The position numbers and the translations under genes were made by a program. From assembly GCA_009773335.1 (NCBI GenBank), contig WRPF01000012.1, forward strand, positions 1 to 58,345: 58,345 bases of DNA. Reading direction: 5' to 3'. The stretch's first letter is position 1. Every line of letters starts with the position of its first letter. Shown one piece after another: positions 53,523 through 58,345 of this stretch. Source of the stretch: Caulobacteraceae bacterium. Its GTDB lineage: Bacteria; Pseudomonadota; Alphaproteobacteria; Caulobacterales; Aquidulcibacteraceae. Below the pieces are notes generated by a model. The model ran no database searches, was not told where the DNA came from, and was given only the letters and a program-made list of their open reading frames with translations.

Positions 53523-55649
53523 CTAACTTTCTTTGTGCGACGGCGGCGCGGGCGGGCTCTTGCCGAGCAGTTCGGCGATCTTGCGCTGCAGTTCCGCCAG
53601 ATCGAACGGCTTTGCGGCGAACGCCATGCCTGCCGGGAGTTTCCCGAGCTCCGAGAGACTTTCGCGCGGATAGCCCGAAACAAGCAGCGCCTTGACGGAC
53701 GGCCTGCGCGACAGGATTTCCTCGACGAGTTGCGGCCCCGAAATCCCGCCCTTCATCACCACGTCGGAGATGAGCAGATCGAACGTCGCGCCCGCCTCGA
53801 CCATGGCCAGCGCCGAGGGCCCGTCGGATGTGGCGATGACGGTGTAGCCCGCGCTTTCCAGCGCGATCGAAAGCGCATCGCGCACCAGTTCGTCGTCCTC
53901 GACGAGAAGAATGCCCCCCGGAATCGTGCGCGCAGGCGGTTGTGGTCTGGCCGGCGGCGCGGGCGCAGCCGCTCCGACGATCGGGAATTCGAGCGCGAAC
54001 GTCGCGCCCGCGCCCGGTTCGCTCCGCACCATCACCCGTCCGCCCGATTGTTCGACGAACCCCTGCACCATGCTGAGGCCCAGCCCGCTGCCGCGCCCGA
54101 CGCTCTTGGTGGTGAAGAACGGATCGAAGATGTGCGGCAGCGCTTCCGGCGCGATGCCGACCCCGGTGTCGCTGACCTCGACGCCGGCGCGGTCTCCCGC
54201 GCGCGTGCGCACCGTGAGCGCGCCGCCGCCCGGCATGGCGTCGCGCGCGTTGAGGATGAGGTTCAGGATGGCGGCGGAAAGTTGTGTCGAATCGAGCAGG
54301 GCATGCGGCGCGCGCACGTCGAGTTCGATCTTCAGGTCGATGTCGGCGGGGATCATCGGGCGTACAAGGCGCACCGTCTCCGCCACGATGCCGTTCAGGC
54401 TCACGTGTCGCGGCGCGAGCACCTGCTGGCGGGAGTAGGCGAGAAGGCTCTGCGTGAGATCGCCCGCCCGTTGCGCCGCGGTCTTGATCGTGTCGACGGC
54501 GTGCGCGCTTCGCGGGTCCGTCGCGGCGTCGCCGTCGAGGACCTCCGTTGCGCTGACGATGGCGGTGAGGAGGTTGTTGAAGTCGTGCGCGATGCCGCCG
54601 CTCAGCTGGCCCACGGCCTGCAGTATTTCGGCGCGCCGGAGCCGTTGCTGGATTTCGACGTGCTCGGTGATGTCCTGGAAGCTGCCGACGAGTTTGGTCA
54701 GGACACCGTTCTCGTAGAATGGCTTGCCCGCGACACGCACCCAGATCCTGCGCCCCTTCGCCGTGATGAACGGCTCCTCGAACGTCCACGGAGTCCCGTG
54801 CGACAGCCCTGCGGTGACCGCCCGGCGAACCCGTTCGCGCGCTTCCGGCGCATAGAAATTTATGCCGACCTCCAGATCCAGGACCTCTGACGTCTCAAGC
54901 TCGTGGATCTTGAACACCAGCGGCGTCCAGACCATGCGCGTCGTCGCGACATCGACTTGCCATCCGCCGATCCCGGAGACTTCGGAAACGTCTTCGAGAA
55001 ACCGGTTGCTTGCGGCAAGGTCCGCAGTGAGCCTGTCGCGGGCGGCGTTTGCGATGTGCAGCGCGCGATCGCCCCGGTAGAGCGCGTACGCGCTTGCGTA
55101 GGTCAGGACGCAGCCGCTGGCGGTCGCGAGTGCGCCAGTGATCGCCGTCCAGAAGCTCACCGTCTCCAGGAAGTACATCGCCATCAGCGCGGACAGCGCG
55201 ATGAGCGCCGGCGCGGTCATCACAAACAGGATCCGCCGGTCCTTGTGCCCCCGGGTGACGCCGATGAGCGCCGTCGACAGCAAGGCGACGACGGCGCCGA
55301 TGCGCGGCGTCTCCGTGCCGACCTGCCAGAGCAACGCCGCGAGGACGACCCAGCTCAGGACCTGCGCTGATACGAAGAAGAGGTGCGGCCTGCGGAATCG
55401 CAGGTCGCCCGCGATGAGACGATCCCGCACGAGCGTGCTGGCAGTCCCTATGAAAAGAGCCGCAGCGAGCCAGGCGAGGGCGATCTGCGGGCCGACGAAG
55501 TAGTAGAGAAATGCGCCGCCCGTGAGGTTGACGAGCAGTCTCAGCCAGGTGACACGCCTGTTGAAGCGGGCGACCCGGACCATGCTGTCGGGATGCGCCG
55601 TCGCGGCGGCGTCCAGCGGGTCAGCGGTCGACTTGGAATTCTTCGCCAT
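53523..55649 (-). CDS. Membrane-bound hybrid sensor histidine kinase
   Basis: A 708-residue hybrid kinase. About six membrane segments span residues 35-190, followed by a PAS domain (~228-335, ending VGSFQDITEHVEIQQRL). The HisKA domain has His355 in LSGGIAHDFNNLLTAI, and the HATPase carries N box ILNLILNARDAMPGG, DTGVGIA and GRGSGLGLSMVQGF. A Pro-rich linker leads to a receiver domain (~579-695) with the acidic pair in LLVEDDELV, phosphoacceptor Asp629 and the Lys in AAKPFD. No partner regulator is adjacent, so the phosphate may end on its own receiver or go to a distant protein. The input signal is unknown. Confidence 0.93.
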   Translation of the reverse strand: MAKNSKSTADPLDAAATAHPDSMVRVARFNRRVTWLRLLVNLTGGAFLYYFVGPQIALAWLAAALFIGTASTLVRDRLIAGDLRFRRPHLFFVSAQVLSWVVLAALLWQVGTETPRIGAVVALLSTALIGVTRGHKDRRILFVMTAPALIALSALMAMYFLETVSFWTAITGALATASGCVLTYASAYALYRGDRALHIANAARDRLTADLAASNRFLEDVSEVSGIGGWQVDVATTRMVWTPLVFKIHELETSEVLDLEVGINFYAPEARERVRRAVTAGLSHGTPWTFEEPFITAKGRRIWVRVAGKPFYENGVLTKLVGSFQDITEHVEIQQRLRRAEILQAVGQLSGGIAHDFNNLLTAIVSATEVLDGDAATDPRSAHAVDTIKTAAQRAGDLTQSLLAYSRQQVLAPRHVSLNGIVAETVRLVRPMIPADIDLKIELDVRAPHALLDSTQLSAAILNLILNARDAMPGGGALTVRTRAGDRAGVEVSDTGVGIAPEALPHIFDPFFTTKSVGRGSGLGLSMVQGFVEQSGGRVMVRSEPGAGATFALEFPIVGAAAPAPPARPQPPARTIPGGILLVEDDELVRDALSIALESAGYTVIATSDGPSALAMVEAGATFDLLISDVVMKGGISGPQLVEEILSRRPSVKALLVSGYPRESLSELGKLPAGMAFAAKPFDLAELQRKIAELLGKSPPAPPSHKES

Positions 55650-55772
55650 GAAGCATGTTTGCGCGCGGTGTCGGAATGTCCAGTTTTCCTTCGGCCGAGG
55701 GACATATCGCGCGGCGACAAATTACTGCTTCGCGGGAAGGTCGCCCCGAAAAATCGCCCCGAAAGGCGCGCT

Positions 55773-56465
55773 TCAGAACGGCGCGCCGACGGCTTCGGTC
55801 AGGAATTTCATCACGGGCTTTGCATCCGCGTACGCCGCAGCAACCCGGTCGACGAAGGCGGCCTGGCCGGCCTCTTTCAGCGTGGCGGTCGTGGTGACGA
55901 AGAAGCTCTTCTTCCGCAGGTCGACGATCATCTCGTGGTCGGGGTCGTAGCCCTTCGGCGCGCGGATGAGCGGATCGCCCTCGGAGAGATCGCCGTAGGT
56001 GTCGACGATGGATTTCGCGTTGCGCGCCTTTTTCCATACGGGCGTCTTTGCGACGATGGCGTCGCGGATCTTGCCGAGGGCAGGGCTGTCGGGCATCCAC
56101 ACGCCGCCGCCGAAAAACACCTGCTTCGGTTCGAGGTGCAGGTAGAAGCCCGGCGCGTGCGCGTCCTTGCCGAAGTCGTGGCGGAACTGCAGTCCGGCGT
56201 GCGTCTTGTAGGGCGACTTGTCCTTGGAAAAGCGCGCGTCGCGGTGGATGCGGAACATCGAGCCGCCGTTCGGGCGCGGATCGGCGACAAAGTGCGGCGA
56301 GATCTTCTTGAGCTTCGGACCGATGGCCTCGATGAACGCCACGCACGGCGCGACGACGACCTCCTTGTAGCGCGGCTTGTTGGCCTCGAACCACGCGCGC
56401 TCGTTGTTATTCGCAAGTTCGCGGAAAAAGCCGAAGAAGGATGTGTCGAAGCCGGCGAATGTCAT
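55773..56465 (-). CDS. DUF2461 (TIGR02453 family) protein
   Basis: A 230-residue cytoplasmic protein. Family hallmarks: FDTSFFGFFRELANNNERAWFEANKPRYKEVVVAP at the N-terminus, FRIHRDARFSKDKSPYKTHAGLQFRH, GFYLHLEPKQVFFGGGVWMPDSPALGKIRDAI, and LIRAPKGYDPDHEMIVDLRKKSFF. The function is unknown in this widely distributed family. It starts four bases after the stop of the TIR gene and must be co-transcribed with it. Confidence 0.92.
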   Translation of the reverse strand: MTFAGFDTSFFGFFRELANNNERAWFEANKPRYKEVVVAPCVAFIEAIGPKLKKISPHFVADPRPNGGSMFRIHRDARFSKDKSPYKTHAGLQFRHDFGKDAHAPGFYLHLEPKQVFFGGGVWMPDSPALGKIRDAIVAKTPVWKKARNAKSIVDTYGDLSEGDPLIRAPKGYDPDHEMIVDLRKKSFFVTTTATLKEAGQAAFVDRVAAAYADAKPVMKFLTEAVGAPF

Positions 56466-56469
56466 GCGG

Positions 56470-57492
56470 CTACTCGTAGTTTGTCTCGCCGATGATCCAT
56501 TGTTTCTTCCACTCGCCCCAGTCGGGGAAGTAGAGATAGATCGCGTTCTCGGCGAGTTCGATACGCATGCCTGCGCGACGCCCGTCGTCGCGCAGTGTGA
56601 TCGTGTCGGCGTCGCGGCTTTCCTCGCGCCAGCGTGCGCCGTCGAGCGCGCCGGTCTGCGCATTTTCCTCGACCCACGCGCCGGACGCTTCGCGCACGAT
56701 GGCGCCGCCGCTCTGGAACGTGGCGCGGCGCAGGCCCTGGGTTGTGGGTGAAGGCTTCGTTGCAGGGGAGGACGGCGGGATGAGGTCAGGATCCGTCGAC
56801 GACGGTTCGACGTAGTCGTGCGTCTCCACTTCACCGACGGTCGGCGTGGCGACCGGCGCGCCGGCGTCGATCGGAACAGCCGCGTCCGGCGCGCTGAGGC
56901 CGGCGTCCTTGGTGATCGGCGCGCGGCCGATGAGGCCTGAATTCCAGGCGTAGAATCCGCCGCCCGCGAGCAGCGCGACGAACGCCACGCCGATCAGCAA
57001 GGGCCCGGCGCCGCCTGACTTTTCTTTCTCGATCGTTGCCGAGACGGCCGCGGCCGGCCGCGTGCTTGGCGTGGCGAACGGCTTCGGCGGACCGCCAGGC
57101 GCACGGCCGACGAAATGCGCCACGGCGGCGACCGCGTTCGTCCATTCGTGGTCGGCGGGGTCGCCGGTCCAGCCGATCAGCCGCGCCGCCTCGATCTGGC
57201 GGAAGCCATAGGGAATCTCGACCTCGTCGATGAGGATCGGCAGGAGCACGTTGCGCCGCTTGCCCGCGTCGGCCTCGTCGAGCACCCATTGTCCTTCGAC
57301 GGAGAGCTTCGACCATACGACGATCACGCACCTGGCGGTTTCCAGTGCTGCGCCGATCACTTCGCGATAGGAGCGGCCCGGCGGGATGTTGTGGTCCCAC
57401 CAGACCTCGAAGCCCGCCTGCGCCAGCGCGCGGGCGATGGGAGCGACACGCCCGGCGTCCTCTTTCTTGTAACTGATGAAAACGTCCGTCAT
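56470..57492 (-). CDS. TIR domain protein with one membrane segment and unknown C-terminal domain
   Basis: A 340-residue protein. The TIR domain (1-~115) is clear: TDVFISYKKEDAGRVAPIARALAQAGFEVWWDHNIPPGRSYREVI, CVIVVWSKLSVEGQWVLDEA and LLPILIDEVEIPYGF. Ser61, Trp69 and Glu73 have the spacing of the catalytic helix of NAD-cleaving TIRs, so NADase activity is plausible but not shown. A linker, one membrane segment (PLLIGVAFVALLAGGGFYAW) and a C-terminal domain of ~85 residues (ATFQSGGAIVREASGAWVEE to FPDWGEWKKQWIIGE) follow. The C-terminal domain would be periplasmic if the TIR part is cytoplasmic. ATG at 57492 begins the domain. Confidence 0.88.
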   Translation of the reverse strand: MTDVFISYKKEDAGRVAPIARALAQAGFEVWWDHNIPPGRSYREVIGAALETARCVIVVWSKLSVEGQWVLDEADAGKRRNVLLPILIDEVEIPYGFRQIEAARLIGWTGDPADHEWTNAVAAVAHFVGRAPGGPPKPFATPSTRPAAAVSATIEKEKSGGAGPLLIGVAFVALLAGGGFYAWNSGLIGRAPITKDAGLSAPDAAVPIDAGAPVATPTVGEVETHDYVEPSSTDPDLIPPSSPATKPSPTTQGLRRATFQSGGAIVREASGAWVEENAQTGALDGARWREESRDADTITLRDDGRRAGMRIELAENAIYLYFPDWGEWKKQWIIGETNYE

Positions 57493-57657
57493 CACGCGCT
57501 CCCGCCTGTCGCGGGCGGACAATGGCGCGATCATGGCCAGCGTGCAATGAAAGCCGCGCCCGGAGAACGCTGCGGGGGCCCCGACGAGGCCGCGGACGAC
57601 GCCCACGGCGAGGCGCAAGCTGTTGATGGCGCGCGCAAAACCGGGCAGTGCTCTGCC

Positions 57658-58345
57658 ATGCGCACGCTTCTCATCGCTTCCGCCGCCGGGCTCTGCGCCC
57701 TTGTCTCCACCGCATCCGCGCAACAGGCGCCGCCGCCGGCCGTGGCCGCGATCCCGCCCGCCGTGCAGGCGACGGTCGATCGGCTGCAGAAGGCGGCAGC
57801 CGAAAGCCCGAACGCGTGGGACATCGTCGAAGGCCTGTCGACGGAAGTCGGTCCGCGCCTTGCGGGCTCCGAAGCGGAAGCGAAGGCGCGCGAGTGGGCT
57901 GTGGCGATGCTGCGTCGCCAGGGCTTCCAGAACGTGCGCATCGAACCGTTCACGCTGCCGTACTGGGAGCGCGTCGGCGAACGCGCCTCCATCGTCACGG
58001 CGAACGGATCGCAGCGGCTAGTCGTCGTCACGCTTGGCGGTTCCGGCTCGACGCCCGAGGGCGGCGTGGAAGCCGAAGTGATGCGTTTCCCATCCATCGC
58101 CGCGCTCGCCGCCGCCTCGAACGAAAGCGTGCGCGGCAAGATCGTCTTCATCGATGAAGTGACCAACCGCACGCAGGACGGTTCGGGCTACGGCGCGGGC
58201 GTCGCCAAGCGCGGCCTGTGCGCGCCGATCGCACAGGGGAAGGGCGCCGCGGCGTGCCTGATCCGCTCGGTCGGCACGGATTCACATCGGTTCGCGCACC
58301 AGGGCGGCCCCTCGCGCGGCCGTGACGGCGCGACGCTGCCCGCCG
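57658..58345 (+). CDS. M28 family zinc peptidase, 3' end cut by the window edge
   Basis: The frame is open from ATG 57658 to the end of the window (229 residues visible). A signal peptide (MRTLLIASAAGLCALVSTASA) is followed by an N-terminal segment with WDIVEGLSTEVGPRLAGSEAEAKAREWAVAMLRRQGF and VRIEPFTLPYWERVGE. Then comes a PA-like domain region (VRGKIVFIDEVTNRTQDGSGYG, KGAAACLIRSVGTDSHRFAHQG). These are typical of exported M28 aminopeptidases and carboxypeptidase Q-like enzymes. The zinc-binding catalytic part lies beyond the edge, so activity cannot be judged. Divergent from the TIR gene. Confidence 0.88.
   Translation, partial: MRTLLIASAAGLCALVSTASAQQAPPPAVAAIPPAVQATVDRLQKAAAESPNAWDIVEGLSTEVGPRLAGSEAEAKAREWAVAMLRRQGFQNVRIEPFTLPYWERVGERASIVTANGSQRLVVVTLGGSGSTPEGGVEAEVMRFPSIAALAAASNESVRGKIVFIDEVTNRTQDGSGYGAGVAKRGLCAPIAQGKGAAACLIRSVGTDSHRFAHQGGPSRGRDGATLPA

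Overview
The window reads as a chromosomal segment of a GC-rich alphaproteobacterium, most probably from the Caulobacterales/Hyphomonadaceae neighbourhood. The reasons are the gene sets rpsT-dnaA-dnaN-recF-gyrB and mutM | ubiE-ubiB-coaBC | dut, a GTA-type phage terminase, and frequent 4-base start/stop overlaps (ATGA or GTGA). The taxonomic placement is inference. Almost all genes look vertically inherited. The exceptions are one visibly lower-GC gene (35018-36187), a RAYT/REP unit, a toxin-antitoxin pair and an isolated terminase.

Layout. 0-5.5 kb: a truncated unknown gene, a YcxB-like membrane protein, then the translation/RNA block rbfA, truB, rpsO, pnp with large palindromic repeats in two gaps and a clear terminator after pnp. 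5.5-13 kb, minus strand: a serine hydrolase, a TIR-like membrane protein, and the unsaturated fatty acid genes fabA, fabB and fabI, with a FIST sensor and its histidine kinase placed between fabB and fabI. 13-19 kb: a D-amino-acid oxidase-type flavoenzyme, an SH3 protein, a D-2-hydroxyacid dehydrogenase, a GFA protein and a coupled DUF898/M48 peptidase pair. 18.7-25 kb, minus strand: PhoD phosphatase, lipase-like hydrolase, DUF6624 and a MoeB-like E1 enzyme directly coupled behind a VapBC-like pair with a palindromic operator, then GNAT and cysK. 25-34.7 kb: AsmA, dut, a methyltransferase, a REP-rich gap, coaBC, ubiB, ubiE and divergent mutM.

34.7-42.3 kb is mixed: the low-GC orphan gene, a Baeyer-Villiger-type monooxygenase, a FecA-like TonB receptor behind two Fur-like boxes, an enoyl-CoA hydratase and an MgtC/DUF4010 transporter-like protein. 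42.4-49.8 kb is the replication block rpsT, dnaA, dnaN, recF, (GFA), gyrB. The DnaA here is unusual: it keeps Walker A, Walker B and the sensor 2 arginine but lacks the arginine finger, the usual sensor 1 sequence and the DNA-reading Arg of the GGRDHTT signature. After gyrB comes a RAYT transposase bracketed by REP doublets, an HTH-HTH-terminase fusion without any other phage gene, an exported unknown, a hybrid histidine kinase, DUF2461, a membrane TIR protein and the start of an M28 peptidase.

Best candidates for something new: the divergent DnaA with its recurrent TTTCGCG heptamers upstream; the REP family that keeps its GTAGGACC foot while whole stems are swapped with compensation; the HTH-fused orphan terminase; the low-GC orphan gene; and two membrane-anchored TIR proteins with unknown tails. 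No rRNA, tRNA or CRISPR array was seen.
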